Part shown: positions 35,426 through 44,624 of the stretch, piece by piece
Layout of the letters: each line of letters starts with the position of its first letter
Numbering within the stretch: the first letter of the stretch is position 1
Source of the DNA: Bog-793 sp050013835
GTDB taxonomy: Bacteria > Actinomycetota > Acidimicrobiia > Acidimicrobiales > Bog-793
Direction of reading: 5' to 3'
Assembly (NCBI GenBank): GCA_050013835.1
Contig: JBEKEM010000001.1
Span: forward strand, 62,001-126,000
Length of the DNA: 64,000 nt
Made by a program: the position numbers and the translations under genes
Notes under the pieces: model-generated
Database searches by the model: none
What the model was told of the DNA's origin: nothing
What the model saw: only the letters and a program-made list of their open reading frames with translations

Positions 35426-36301
35426 GTGCCAGACGTCATGTTCGTCGGGGTTTCGACGGGGCGATCGCTTGTCCATCGCGTGTGGCCAGCCTGGCGACAA
35501 CTGTTGGGCACGACGTGCGGGCTGCGTGGCACCGACCTCGGTCTTGACGCCGGCGACGGGGACTACGTGGAGCTCCTCGAGCGCCTCCGGAACGACGAAA
35601 GCGTGGCCGGCGCGGTGATCACCGCCCACAAGGTCCGTGTCTACGCGGCCGGCGAGGCCAGCTTCTCGCGTCTCGACCCGCTCTCGTTGGCCTGTCGGGA
35701 GGTCAACGCGATCCGCCGCACCACAGGTGGCCTGTGGGGCTGGGCCCGAGACCCGATCTCGGTCGGACGGGTCGTCGACCGCATCTGGCCGCACCGGGAA
35801 GGACGGGTCGTCTGTCTCGGCGCAGGGGGCACGGCGAGGGCCCTCGCGCACCACCTCATGGTCCGCTCCCAGGTGGAGTTCGTCTGCGCCGACCGCGACC
35901 CGGCCGCGGTGGGAGAACTCATTCGCCAGCTCGCCGGGCGAGCCGCCGGCCACGTCGGCGAGGGACCGTGGGACGACCTTGTCGGCTCGGCGCCACCCGG
36001 ATCGCTCGTCGTCAATGCCACGGGGCTGGGCAAGGACCGTCCGGGCACGCCGATCTCGGACGGGGCGCGTTTCCCCGCCCGCGCCGTGGTGTGGGAGCTC
36101 AACTACCGGGGGGAGCTCGAGTTCCTCGGGCAGGCCCGTCGCCAGGCCGACGCGACCAGGCTCGAGGTCCACGACGGCTGGCAGCTCTTCTGCCATGGAT
36201 GGGCCGCGGCCCTCTCCGTCGTCCTCGACCTTGCGGACGACGCGGATCTCGGCGACCGCCTGATGGAATCGGCCGCGGCCTGGCGTCCGTCCGGTGGCTG
36301 A
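35426..36301 (+). CDS. shikimate dehydrogenase-like (AroE-fold) protein
   Basis: 291 residues from GTG 35426; the frame is open from 35354, and ATG 35438 is another option. It has an AroE-like substrate domain with SVAGAVITAHKVRVY, where the Lys matches the catalytic Lys of TxxK, and a Rossmann domain VVCLGAGGTARALAHHL. VVNATGLG and a C-terminal HDGWQLFCHGWAAAL helix follow. Spacing and the missing canonical GxNVTxPxK sequence make it a divergent paralogue, so activity on shikimate is doubtful. It might act on quinate or another hydroxyacid. It stands upstream of a rhodanese gene with no other aromatic-pathway gene nearby. Confidence 0.72.
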   Translation: MPDVMFVGVSTGRSLVHRVWPAWRQLLGTTCGLRGTDLGLDAGDGDYVELLERLRNDESVAGAVITAHKVRVYAAGEASFSRLDPLSLACREVNAIRRTTGGLWGWARDPISVGRVVDRIWPHREGRVVCLGAGGTARALAHHLMVRSQVEFVCADRDPAAVGELIRQLAGRAAGHVGEGPWDDLVGSAPPGSLVVNATGLGKDRPGTPISDGARFPARAVVWELNYRGELEFLGQARRQADATRLEVHDGWQLFCHGWAAALSVVLDLADDADLGDRLMESAAAWRPSGG

Positions 36302-36448
36302 GGCGGGCGACACGGCCCTGTCGGCGGGTCCACCTGGCGTCTGCGCCCTGCAACCGCCGGCACCCGTCCGCGCGTCGTGGCGCTGGCGGTACCCGGATCT
36401 TCCGACGGCGGGCACTAAGGTCATTTGCCACCAAGGAGGAGCGCGCCC

Positions 36449-36808
36449 GTGCCGGAGTCTCACCCCGCCAGCCCCGACGTACCCGAGATCGAACCGTCCG
36501 AGGCCGTGCAGTTGGTCGGCGAAGGCGCAGTGATCCTCGATGTGCGAGAGACCGACGAGTTCTCCCAGGGCCGAGCCCAGGGTGCGTTCCACATCCCGTT
36601 CAGCGTGCTCGACGACCGGCTCGCCGAGGTGCCGGCCGGCCGGCCCGTCATCGTCGTGTGCCGCTCCGGGGGCCGCTCCTACCGGGCGGCCCAGGCGCTG
36701 GCGACCCGGGGCTACGTCTCGCTGAACCTCGCCGGGGGGATGCACGCCTGGCACGATGAGGGTCTGCCAGTCGTGCGCGACGACGGCTCGCCGGGGGTCG
36801 TCGTCTAG
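36449..36808 (+). CDS. single-domain rhodanese
   Basis: 119 residues from GTG 36449, which follows AAGGAGGAGCGCGCCC. The rhodanese fold is evident from AVILDVRETDEFSQGR, GAFHIPFSVLDDRL and the active loop VVCRSGGRSYRAAQAL with Cys71, then GYVSLNLAGGMHAW. Such proteins transfer sulfane sulfur or carry persulfide. It could serve sulfur trafficking, but no partner gene is adjacent. An alternative start at 36425 adds only a short Arg/Pro extension. Confidence 0.92.
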   Translation: MPESHPASPDVPEIEPSEAVQLVGEGAVILDVRETDEFSQGRAQGAFHIPFSVLDDRLAEVPAGRPVIVVCRSGGRSYRAAQALATRGYVSLNLAGGMHAWHDEGLPVVRDDGSPGVVV

Positions 36809-36891
36809 TCGACGGGGTTCTCCGCGCCGGGACGACGTGCGTCGCCAGGTCGTCGTGCGGGATGCCGGGTGGAAGTTCCCGAGGAGGGTTG

Positions 36892-38400
36892 ATGGCGGTT
36901 TTTGACGGGGGTTTCGCGGCCCTGCCGTTCGACGGGCTCCGCAGCGCCGCGCTCGACCGGGCCGGCTCGCTCGGGTGCCGTCACGCCGATCTGCGGGTCG
37001 AGAGGATCCGGACCCAGGCGGTCATGCTGCGCGACGCCCGCCTCGAGGGGGCTGAAGACGACCTCTTGCTCGGCATGGGAGTACGCGTGGTCGCCGACGG
37101 CGCGGTTGGCTTCGCCGCCACGGTCGAGATCGGGCCCGACGCCGCCGCCCGGCTCGTCGAGCAGGCCGTGGAGGCGGCGGCGACGACCGCCCGCGCGGGC
37201 GGCGAGGCAGTCGAGCTCGCCGACGAGCCCGACCACGGCACCGTCGAGTGGACGGCGCCGTACGAGGTCGATCCGACCGAGGTGCCCCTCGCCGAGAAGG
37301 TCGCCCGCCTCAGTGCCTGGAGCGCCGACCTGCTCGGGGCCCGCGGCGTTGACCACGTCACGGCGTCGCTGCTCTGCGTCGCCGAGGAGAAGTACCTTGC
37401 CACCCTCGCCGGGACCGTCGCGCGGCAACGCCGCGTCCGTATCCAGCCGAGCCTCGAGGCGCTCGCCGGCGACGAGGCCTCGTCGTCGTTCGAGACGATG
37501 CGGACACTCGCCCCGCCCACAGCTCGCGGCTACGAGTACCTCGACGGCGATGGGTGGGACTTCAACTCCGAGCTCGCCGCGCTCCCGGAGCTCCTCGCCG
37601 AGAAGCTGCGCGCCCCGTCGGTCGAGCCCGGCGTTTACGACCTCGTCATCGACCCGACGAACCTGTGGCTCACGCTCCACGAGTCCGTCGGCCACGCCAC
37701 GGAGCTCGACCGGGCGCTTGGCTACGAGGCGGCCTACGCGGGGACCTCGTTCGCGACCCCCGACCAGCTCGGCCGGCTCCGCTACGGGTCTGCGCTCATG
37801 AACGTGTCCGGGGACCGGACGGCGCGCTACGGGCTCGCCTCGATCGGCTACGACGACGAGGGCGTCGCCGCCCAGCGCTTCGACCTGGTGGCCGATGGGA
37901 TCCTCGTCGGCTATCAGCTCGACCGGCGCATCGCCGCGGCCCGCGGGTACGCCCGCTCGAACGGCTGCGCCTTCGCCGACTCGCCGCTCAACATCCCGAT
38001 GCAGCGGATGGCGAACGTCTCGCTCCGGCCCGCCCCCGCCCCGGGGCCGACGACCGCTGAGCTCGTGGGCGGCGTCGACCGGGGCATCTACATCGTCGGG
38101 GACAAGAGCTGGTCGATCGACCAGCAGCGCTACAACTTCCAGTTCACGGGGCAGCGCTTCTTCCGGATCGAGCACGGCCGGCTCGCCGGGCAGCTGCGCG
38201 ACGTCGCCTACCAGTCGACGACGACGGAGTTCTGGGGGTCGCTCGCCGCTCTGGGCGGCGAGTCGACCTACCTTGTCGGTGGGGCCTTCAACTGCGGCAA
38301 GGGCCAGCCCGGCCAGGTCGCGCCGGTGAGCCACGGGGCGCCGAGCACCCTTTTCGAGCAGGTTCGCGTGCTCAACACCCGGGCGGAGTCGGGGCGATGA
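36892..38400 (+). CDS. tldD: TldD-family metalloprotease subunit
   Basis: 502 residues. ATG 36892 follows GGAGGGTTG. The U62-type zinc motif HESVGH is present (LTLHESVGHATELDRALGYEAAYAGTSF), with the LLGMGVRVVADGAVGFAAT N-terminal domain and the GRGYARSNGCAFADSPLN-like late region. The third ligand cysteine lies in the GGAFNCGKGQPGQ C-terminus. TldD-TldE heterodimers degrade unfolded or leader peptides and mature some RiPPs. The next gene overlaps by four bases and encodes the partner. No RiPP precursor gene was recognised nearby. Confidence 0.93.
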   Translation: MAVFDGGFAALPFDGLRSAALDRAGSLGCRHADLRVERIRTQAVMLRDARLEGAEDDLLLGMGVRVVADGAVGFAATVEIGPDAAARLVEQAVEAAATTARAGGEAVELADEPDHGTVEWTAPYEVDPTEVPLAEKVARLSAWSADLLGARGVDHVTASLLCVAEEKYLATLAGTVARQRRVRIQPSLEALAGDEASSSFETMRTLAPPTARGYEYLDGDGWDFNSELAALPELLAEKLRAPSVEPGVYDLVIDPTNLWLTLHESVGHATELDRALGYEAAYAGTSFATPDQLGRLRYGSALMNVSGDRTARYGLASIGYDDEGVAAQRFDLVADGILVGYQLDRRIAAARGYARSNGCAFADSPLNIPMQRMANVSLRPAPAPGPTTAELVGGVDRGIYIVGDKSWSIDQQRYNFQFTGQRFFRIEHGRLAGQLRDVAYQSTTTEFWGSLAALGGESTYLVGGAFNCGKGQPGQVAPVSHGAPSTLFEQVRVLNTRAESGR

Positions 38401-39797
38401 CGGCCCGCGAGGAGTCGGGGCTCCCCCCCGCCCACCGTGTCGTCGAGGCCGCGCTGGGGGCATCGCGGCAGGCCGCCTGCGTCGTCATCGTCGACGAGGT
38501 GAGCGACGCCAACGTGCGCTTCGCCAACAACACGACGACGACGAACGGCGTGCGGCGCGACCGGCACGTGACCGTGGTGAGCTTCGCCGACAAGCCTTCG
38601 GGGATGAGCGCCGGGGTGGCCTCGGCGAGCGGCCCCGTCGACCTCGCCGACCTCGTCGCGGCGGCGGAGTCGGACGCGGCCGGCTCGGAGCCGGCCGGGG
38701 ACGCCTCGCCCCTCGAGGCCGTCGGCGACGACCGTTCCTTCACGGAGCCGCCCGAGTCGACCGATCTCGGTGTCTTCGCCGGGATACTCGGGGACCTGCG
38801 CCCGGCGTTCCACGCGGCGGCGGCCGAGGCTCGGGTGCTGGCGGGCTTCGCCATCCACGAGGTGCGCACCACCTACCTCGGCTCGTCGGCCGGGGGGCGC
38901 CGCCGCCACGTCCAGCCGACGGGAGCCTTCGAGCTCGTCGCCCGCTCGGCCGACGGGCAGGCGTCGTCGTGGGCGGGCGTCGGCACGCCCGATTTCGCCG
39001 ACGTCTCGCTGGCCGAGATGGATGAGAAGCTCCGACGCCGGCTCGGCTGGGCGCAGCGGCGTGTCGACCTCCCGGCCGGCCGTTACGAGGTGATCCTGCC
39101 CCCGGACGCCGTCGCCGATCTCGTGCTGGAGCTCGACTTCGCGGCGAGCGGCCGGGAGGCCGAGGACGGGGGCACCGTCTACTCGGCGCCGGGGGGCCGG
39201 ACCCGGCTCGGCGAGCGGCTGACCGCCCGGCCCTTCGCGATGTGGAGCGACCCGGCCGCCCCCGGCCTCGAGTGCGCGCCCTTCGTCGTCGCCCCGGCTT
39301 CGGGCCCTGACCAGTCCGTCTTCGACAACGGCCTGCCGATCGGCGAGGCCCGCTGGATTGACGACGGAGAGCTCCGCCGGCTCCGCTACCACCGCGCCGG
39401 TGCCCGGCGCTCCGGGGCCCCCTTCGCCGCGGCGGCCGACAACCTGCAGCTGGCCCTGCCCGGCGCGCAGGGCGGACTCGACGACCTCGTCGCCCACACC
39501 GAGCGAGGGCTCCTCCTCACCTGCTTGTGGTACATCCGGGAGGTCGACCGCGCGACGCTGCTCTTGACGGGACTCACTCGCGACGGCGTCTACCTCGTCG
39601 AGCACGGCGAGGTGACGGCCGCTGTCAACAACTTCCGGTTCAACGAGAGCCCCCTCGACGCTCTCGGCAGGACGATCGAGGCGGGCCGGACCGAGCGGGC
39701 GCTCTCGCGGGAGTGGCATGAATGGGCGAACCGCACGGCGATGCCCGGGTTGCGGGTCGCCGAATTCAACATGAGCTCGGTCAGCCCGGCGAGCTGA
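38397..39797 (+). CDS. tldE: TldE/PmbA-family protease partner subunit
   Basis: 466 residues of the PmbA/TldE family, homologous to TldD but lacking HExxxH. It has VSDANVRFANNTTTTNGV near the N-terminus, a central domain with YEVILPPDAVADLVLELDF, and the LTGLTRDGVYLVEHGEVTAAVNNFRFNESPLDAL C-terminal motif. It should form the heterodimer that shapes the peptide channel of TldD. ATGA overlap with tldD indicates coupling. Confidence 0.92.
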   Translation: MTAREESGLPPAHRVVEAALGASRQAACVVIVDEVSDANVRFANNTTTTNGVRRDRHVTVVSFADKPSGMSAGVASASGPVDLADLVAAAESDAAGSEPAGDASPLEAVGDDRSFTEPPESTDLGVFAGILGDLRPAFHAAAAEARVLAGFAIHEVRTTYLGSSAGGRRRHVQPTGAFELVARSADGQASSWAGVGTPDFADVSLAEMDEKLRRRLGWAQRRVDLPAGRYEVILPPDAVADLVLELDFAASGREAEDGGTVYSAPGGRTRLGERLTARPFAMWSDPAAPGLECAPFVVAPASGPDQSVFDNGLPIGEARWIDDGELRRLRYHRAGARRSGAPFAAAADNLQLALPGAQGGLDDLVAHTERGLLLTCLWYIREVDRATLLLTGLTRDGVYLVEHGEVTAAVNNFRFNESPLDALGRTIEAGRTERALSREWHEWANRTAMPGLRVAEFNMSSVSPAS

Positions 39798-39856
39798 GCG
39801 GCCGCGATCGCCGCTCGGCGCGCTGATGGGCGTGCCCCGTCGGGCATGCTAGAGAC

Positions 39857-41383
39857 ATGAGCCCCTCCGGCACGACGCCGCGTGCCGCCCGCGTCCGGCG
39901 CAAACCGGCGGCGAAGGGGTTCGTGCGGGCCGAGGCCGGGCGGGGCGACGCTCGCGGTGTCCGGCGGCGCACGAAGATTGTCGCCACGATCGGCCCGGCG
40001 TCGGACACCGCCGAAACCCTCATCGCGATGGCCAGGGCCGGGATGGACGTCGCCCGGGTGCCCCTCGCCCACTCGCCGATGCCGGAGGCGATGGCGCGCA
40101 TCCGGCGGATCCGGGCCGTCATCCCGCAGGTGGCGGTGCTCGCCGACCTGCCCGGGCCGAAAATCCGCTGCACGCACTTCCCCGACGGCGGGGTCACGCT
40201 CGCGGCCGGCGCCGAGACCGTGCTCGTCCCGGGCTCGGCGGCACGGTCGAGCACGGCGGCCCGCGTCGGCGTGGCGCTCGACGAGGCGGTCGCCGACCTC
40301 GAGGAGGGCGACCGGGTCGCCATCGGAGACGGGGGCGTCTCGCTTGTCGTCGTCGGGCGCCGTGGGGACGACGCCGTCTGCGCCGTGGTGAGCGGGGGCC
40401 GCCTCCAGGGCCAGCCCGGGGTGACGATCCCGGCGAGCCGGATCTCGCTCTCGACGCCGACGCGAGAGGACATCGAACGGATCCACGAGCTGGTCGCAGA
40501 GGGCGTCGACCACATCGCCGTCTCCTTCGTGCGCCTGCCCTCCGACATGGCCGCGGCGCGGGCGGCCCTCGGGGGCGACAAGACGATGCTCGTCGCCAAG
40601 ATCGAGACGCCGGAGGGCATCTCGCATCTCGACGAGATCCTGCGTGCGAGCGACGCCGTCATGGTCGCCCGCGGCGACCTCGGCGTGCGCGTCCCGCTCG
40701 AGGACGTGCCGCACCTCCAGAAGGTGATTATCCGCACCGGGGTGCGCCTCGGCATGCCGGTCATCACGGCGACCCAGATGCTCGAGTCGATGATCAACCT
40801 GCCCGTCCCGACCCGGGCCGAGGTCACCGACGTCGCCAACGCCGTCCTAGACGGCACGAGCGCCGTCATGCTCTCGGCGGAGACGGCGATCGGCCGCTAC
40901 CCGGTGCGCGTCTGCGAGACGATGGCGCGCATCGTGCTGCGCACCGAGGAGGACTTCGACTACCTCGGCTGGGGGTCGCACCTCGACCCGCAGGAGGTCG
41001 CCGGCGACGCCTCGGCGCCGGCGCACGTCACGGCGGCGATCACGGGGGCGGGCTGGCGGGCGGCCCTCGAGATGGGCGCCGTCGCCATCGTCGCCTGCAC
41101 GAGGTCGGGGGCGACGGCGCGGGCGATCTCGCGGTTCCGGCCGCGGACGCGGATCGTCGCGGCGACGACCTCCCGGCGGGTGCAGCGTCAGCTGGCGCTC
41201 AGCTGGGGGGTCGAGACGGTGATCGTCGGGGAATCCGTCTCGACCGACGACGTCATCAGTCAGGCGGTCGAGGCGACCGTCGCGGCCGGCGCCGCCACCA
41301 CCGGCGACGTCGTCGTCGTGCTCGCCGGCTCACCGCACTCCGAGGTCGTGGTCTCGAACACGCTCGAGGTCATCCGCGTCTAA
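39857..41383 (+). CDS. pyk: pyruvate kinase (variant nucleotide/K+ loop)
   Basis: 508 residues. Family motifs are TKIVATIGPASD, the ADLPGPKIR loop, AVSFVRLPSD, VAKIETPEG with the catalytic Lys, VMVARGDLGVRVP, and ITATQMLESM. PTRAEVTDVANAVLDG and MLSAETAIGRYPV follow. It would convert PEP and ADP to pyruvate and ATP. The usual RLNFSHG loop reads ARVPLAHS (66-73): Arg67 is kept, but the Asn and Ser that contact ATP and K+ are Pro69 and Ala71. The GPK in place of GPE suggests K+ independence. A 38-residue basic N-terminal tail precedes the barrel. It may be a second, divergent paralogue. It ends four bases into the convergent ABC gene. Confidence 0.88.
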   Translation: MSPSGTTPRAARVRRKPAAKGFVRAEAGRGDARGVRRRTKIVATIGPASDTAETLIAMARAGMDVARVPLAHSPMPEAMARIRRIRAVIPQVAVLADLPGPKIRCTHFPDGGVTLAAGAETVLVPGSAARSSTAARVGVALDEAVADLEEGDRVAIGDGGVSLVVVGRRGDDAVCAVVSGGRLQGQPGVTIPASRISLSTPTREDIERIHELVAEGVDHIAVSFVRLPSDMAAARAALGGDKTMLVAKIETPEGISHLDEILRASDAVMVARGDLGVRVPLEDVPHLQKVIIRTGVRLGMPVITATQMLESMINLPVPTRAEVTDVANAVLDGTSAVMLSAETAIGRYPVRVCETMARIVLRTEEDFDYLGWGSHLDPQEVAGDASAPAHVTAAITGAGWRAALEMGAVAIVACTRSGATARAISRFRPRTRIVAATTSRRVQRQLALSWGVETVIVGESVSTDDVISQAVEATVAAGAATTGDVVVVLAGSPHSEVVVSNTLEVIRV

Positions 41384-42210
41384 CGGTCGGCGGGACCCCG
41401 TCGCCAGGCGTCGGCATCGATGCCCTCGATTGCCGGCCGGGGGCGGTGGCGCGGCAGGACGACGATCCCCCCCGAGCCGTCCTCGATGATCCGCAGCTCG
41501 GCGCCGTAGTGGCGGGCGAGGACCCTCTCCCTGAGGACCTCCCGCGCCGTTCCTTCGGCGATGACGCGGCCCGCTGCCAGGAGCGCCAGCCGGTCGGAGA
41601 ACTCGCCGGCGAGCGTGAGGTCGTGCATCGCCGCCACGACGGTGAGCCCGCGCTCTGCCCGCAGCTCGTCGACGAGCTCGAGGACGTGCTGGCCGTGACC
41701 GACATCGAGGGCCGCGGTCGGCTCGTCGAGCAGCAGCAGCGGTGCCTCCTGGGCGAGCGCCCGCCCGAGGACGGCGCGCTGGGCCTCGCCGCCGGAGAGC
41801 GAGCCGAGCACCCGGGTCGCCAGCTCGTCGAGCTCGAGCCGGGCGAGGACCCCGGCGGCGACGGCGCGGTCGTGGCGGCTCTCCGTGCCGAAGAGCGTGA
41901 TGTACGGGGTCCGCCCGAGGAGGACGTAGTCGGTGACGGTCATTGCCGCCGGCAGCACCGGCCGCTGGGGGACGTAGGCGACGCGACGGGCGAGCTGGCG
42001 GCGGCGGCTGGTGTCGGCGGGCTCGCCGTCGAGGCGCACCTCGCCGTCGAATCTGATGAGACCGCACACGGCCCGCAGGAGCGTCGTCTTGCCGCTCCCG
42101 TTCGGCCCGATGAGACCGAGCCAGCCGCCGGTCGGGACGGCGAGCGAGACGCCCGTCAGCACGTCGTGGCCGTCGTAGGCGACGCGCACGCCGCGAATTT
42201 CGAGCCTCAC
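41380..42210 (-). CDS. btuD: cobalamin ABC transporter ATP-binding protein
   Basis: 276 residues from GTG 42210, which overlaps the permease stop (GTGA). Walker A GPNGSGKTT (35-43), Q-loop AYVPQRPVLPAAMTV, signature LSGGEAQR, Walker B LLLLDEP and switch His in AAMHDL are all visible. A ~40-residue C-terminal extension (RIIEDGSGGIVVLP) is typical of this FecE/BtuD group. It is the last gene of a unit that starts with a cobalamin riboswitch, so vitamin B12 uptake is the likely role rather than siderophore uptake. Confidence 0.9.
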   Translation of the reverse strand: MRLEIRGVRVAYDGHDVLTGVSLAVPTGGWLGLIGPNGSGKTTLLRAVCGLIRFDGEVRLDGEPADTSRRRQLARRVAYVPQRPVLPAAMTVTDYVLLGRTPYITLFGTESRHDRAVAAGVLARLELDELATRVLGSLSGGEAQRAVLGRALAQEAPLLLLDEPTAALDVGHGQHVLELVDELRAERGLTVVAAMHDLTLAGEFSDRLALLAAGRVIAEGTAREVLRERVLARHYGAELRIIEDGSGGIVVLPRHRPRPAIEGIDADAWRRGPADR

Positions 42211-43298
42211 GGCGCCCGCCTCGACTGGCGCAGAACGACGAGGAAGAACGGCGCACCGACGAACGCCGTGACGACGCCGAGTGGCACCTCGGCGGGCGAC
42301 AGGACGGTTCGGGCGACGAGGTCGGCGAGGATGAGGAACGCCGCGCCGCCGAGGATCGAAAGCGGCAGGATCCGCCGGTAGCTCGGACCGACGACGAGCC
42401 GGACGGTGTGCGGCACGATGATGCCGACGAAGCCGACGAGCCCGCTCACCGCGACGACCGCCGCCGTGGCGAGTGTCGAGGCGGCGACGACGAGGAGGCG
42501 GACGCGTCCGGCTTTCACGCCAAGGCTGTCGGCCTCCTCGTCGCCGACGGCCATCACGTCGAGGAGCCGGCGGCAGGCGAGGAGGATGCCGCCGCAGACG
42601 ACGACGTAGGGGACGACGAGCCCGACCTCTTGCCAGTCCGCCGTGGAGAGCCCTCCGAGGATCCAGGAGTAGACCTGCTCGAGCGTCGGCGTGTTGCGCT
42701 GTTGGGTGTAGGTCTGGATCGCCGTGAAGAACGAGCCGACGGCGACGCCGGCGAGGATGAGGCTCGTCGTCGTGCGCTGGCGCTGGCCGGAGCGGCCGAG
42801 CACGTAGGTGAGGGCGACGGCGACGAGCGCGCCGGCGAACGCCGCGAGCGGCACCGGATCGACCACCCACGACGTCGCGCCCGGCGCGGCGGCGACGGCG
42901 ATCGTCGCGCCGAGCCCGGCCCCGGCCGCCACGCCGAGCAGGTAGGGGTCGGCGAGGGGGTTCTGGAACACGCCCTGGTAGGAGGCCCCCGCCATCGCCA
43001 GGGTCGCGCCGACGAGGGCTCCGAGCACGACGCGAGGTGCGCGGATCTGCCAGACGATCCCCGAGTCGAGCGCCGAGACGTGGCTGTGGTAGCCGAGGGG
43101 AAGTTTCGAGACGAGCACCGAGAGCACCGTCCCGGGCGACAGGTCCGCCGGCCCGATGAGCACCGACACGAGGGCCGCACCGCCGAGCACCAGGCAGGCA
43201 CCGACGAGGAGCCACGGGCCGAGGCGGGCCCGCGCCAGACCCGGCGTTGGCCCGCCCGCCCGTCCGCTCAGGCGCCGCGGTGTCGCTTGATCCGCCAC
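42207..43298 (-). CDS. btuC: cobalamin ABC transporter permease (FecCD/BtuC family)
   Basis: 363 residues from GTG 43298, with about nine to ten membrane segments. FecCD-family landmarks are IVWQIRAPRVVLGALVGATLAMAGASYQGVFQNPLADPYLLGVAAGAGLG near the N-terminus and WILGGLSTADWQEV. SLGVKAGRVR and the late VSGLVGFVGIIVPHTVRLVVGPSYRRILPLS follow, with the coupling helix. The start overlaps the binding-protein gene by about 30 bases, consistent with tight coupling; the open frame to 43412 would overlap it far more. It works with BtuF and BtuD. Confidence 0.9.
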   Translation of the reverse strand: MADQATPRRLSGRAGGPTPGLARARLGPWLLVGACLVLGGAALVSVLIGPADLSPGTVLSVLVSKLPLGYHSHVSALDSGIVWQIRAPRVVLGALVGATLAMAGASYQGVFQNPLADPYLLGVAAGAGLGATIAVAAAPGATSWVVDPVPLAAFAGALVAVALTYVLGRSGQRQRTTTSLILAGVAVGSFFTAIQTYTQQRNTPTLEQVYSWILGGLSTADWQEVGLVVPYVVVCGGILLACRRLLDVMAVGDEEADSLGVKAGRVRLLVVAASTLATAAVVAVSGLVGFVGIIVPHTVRLVVGPSYRRILPLSILGGAAFLILADLVARTVLSPAEVPLGVVTAFVGAPFFLVVLRQSRRAP

Positions 43299-44260
43299 AG
43301 CGCGGCTTCGATATCCCGGGTGAGGACGACGACCCTGGGGCCCCACCTCGAGGCGATGTCGTCGTTCAGCCCGACGACGGCCCCGTCGCGCACGGCGGCG
43401 ACGTTTCCCCATCCCGGTCGGGCCGCGACGGTGCGTGCCGACTGACGGCAGCAGATCGTGTCGGCGAGGAAGATGATCCGGGGGTCGGCCTTAACGATGT
43501 ACTCGTTGGAGAGCTGCGGGTAGCCGCTCGACGCGCCCTTGGCGGTGTCCGCGATGTCCCGCAGCCCGAACATCTTGAGCAGCTGGCCGACATAGGTCGA
43601 CGACGTGACCGAGTAGAAGTCCGTTTCAAGTTCGAAGTAGTAGGTCTCGGGCGGGGAAAAGCGCGGCGCGCCGGCGATCGCCGCCGCGATCTCGACGCGC
43701 ATGCGCCGCACGAGTGTGGCCGCTCGGCCGGCGTGGCCGGTGACCCTCCCGAGCGCCTCGATCTGGGCGTAGGTACCGGAGAGGTCTGTCGCGGACGGTT
43801 CGAGCAGGACGGGCACTCCGAGCGCGGCGAGCGACTTCACGAACCCCTCGGGGTTGTAGGAGACGACGACGAGATCGGGGTTGTAGCGCGCGATCGCCTC
43901 AATGTTCGGTTCGAGGCCCGAGAGCTTTGTGCGCGGGGCGTCGGCCGGGTAGTCGGAGTCTTCGTCGACGGCGACCACCTGGCGGCCCGCACCGATCGCG
44001 TAGAGCATCTCGGTCGCCGTCGGCGAGAGCGAGATGATCCGGTCCGGTGGCTTTCTTGTCGCCCCGATCGCGGCCGCGCTCGCGCGGCGCATCGCGTGGT
44101 CCGGGCGGATCGCGGCCTGGGTGGCTGATCCTGCGAGCAGCGACGCCAGGACCGCGACGGCGGTACCGGCGACGAGAAGGCCCCTCGGCGGGCGGGCCCC
44201 GCTTGTCCGCACCCGGGATCGCGGCGCGCGCCGCGTCCCAAGACGATCGAACATGTTCAC
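43268..44260 (-). CDS. btuF: cobalamin ABC transporter substrate-binding protein
   Basis: 330 residues. GTG 44260 (ATG two codons later) follows AGGAGGAGCGGGAT. A long basic leader and hydrophobic segment (LLVAGTAVAVLASLLAGSATQAA) form a signal. The mature protein has the class III binding fold: RIISLSPTATEMLYAIGAGRQVVAVDE, NIEAIARYNPDLVVVSYN, a helical backbone, and DPRIIFLADTICC. No lipobox Cys follows the hydrophobic stretch, so it may be released or remain anchored by the uncleaved leader, unusual for a monoderm. The upstream riboswitch supports cobalamin or a corrinoid as ligand. Confidence 0.88.
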   Translation of the reverse strand: MNMFDRLGTRRAPRSRVRTSGARPPRGLLVAGTAVAVLASLLAGSATQAAIRPDHAMRRASAAAIGATRKPPDRIISLSPTATEMLYAIGAGRQVVAVDEDSDYPADAPRTKLSGLEPNIEAIARYNPDLVVVSYNPEGFVKSLAALGVPVLLEPSATDLSGTYAQIEALGRVTGHAGRAATLVRRMRVEIAAAIAGAPRFSPPETYYFELETDFYSVTSSTYVGQLLKMFGLRDIADTAKGASSGYPQLSNEYIVKADPRIIFLADTICCRQSARTVAARPGWGNVAAVRDGAVVGLNDDIASRWGPRVVVLTRDIEAALWRIKRHRGA

Positions 44261-44391
44261 ATCCCGCTCCTCCTGGCCGAGCGCGCGGCCTATCGGTCGG
44301 CCTCACCCTCGGAGCGGGGACACCCCCGGGAGGGTCCCAGGGGCGCTGCACCTTGCAGCCGCCAACCTTGACGCGAGGCTCGACATCTCCT

Positions 44392-44564
44392 CCCGAGGCA
44401 GGTCTCCTGACTCCCGGATCAACGCTTCCCCGTGCCTTCCCAGGACCGATGTCCCAGTGGCGTCGCTCGGGTTCGCTCCCCGGTCACAGTGGCGCGACCG
44501 TGCCGGACTCCCACCGGCTTCCCTTTTCGGCCGCCGGCTCAACGTCGCCGGCAGCTACCTCGGG
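44392..44564 (-). promoter_or_regulatory. cobalamin (B12) riboswitch
   Basis: On the minus strand the conserved core is present in order: GGGAAGCCGGTG, GAGTCCGGCACGGTC, GCGCCACTGTGA, a variable arm, and GTCAGGAGACCTGCC (the B12-box end). The outer helix P1 is perfect: CCCGAGG (5') pairs with CCTCGGG (3'). About 130 bases separate it from the btuF start, room for an expression platform. It should reduce btuFCD expression when adenosylcobalamin is abundant. Confidence 0.95.
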
Positions 44565-44624
44565 TACTACGCAATTCGTGCAGCGGCGTCATTTTGCACG
44601 CCGGGTCCGACGGGTGCAAGCGCC

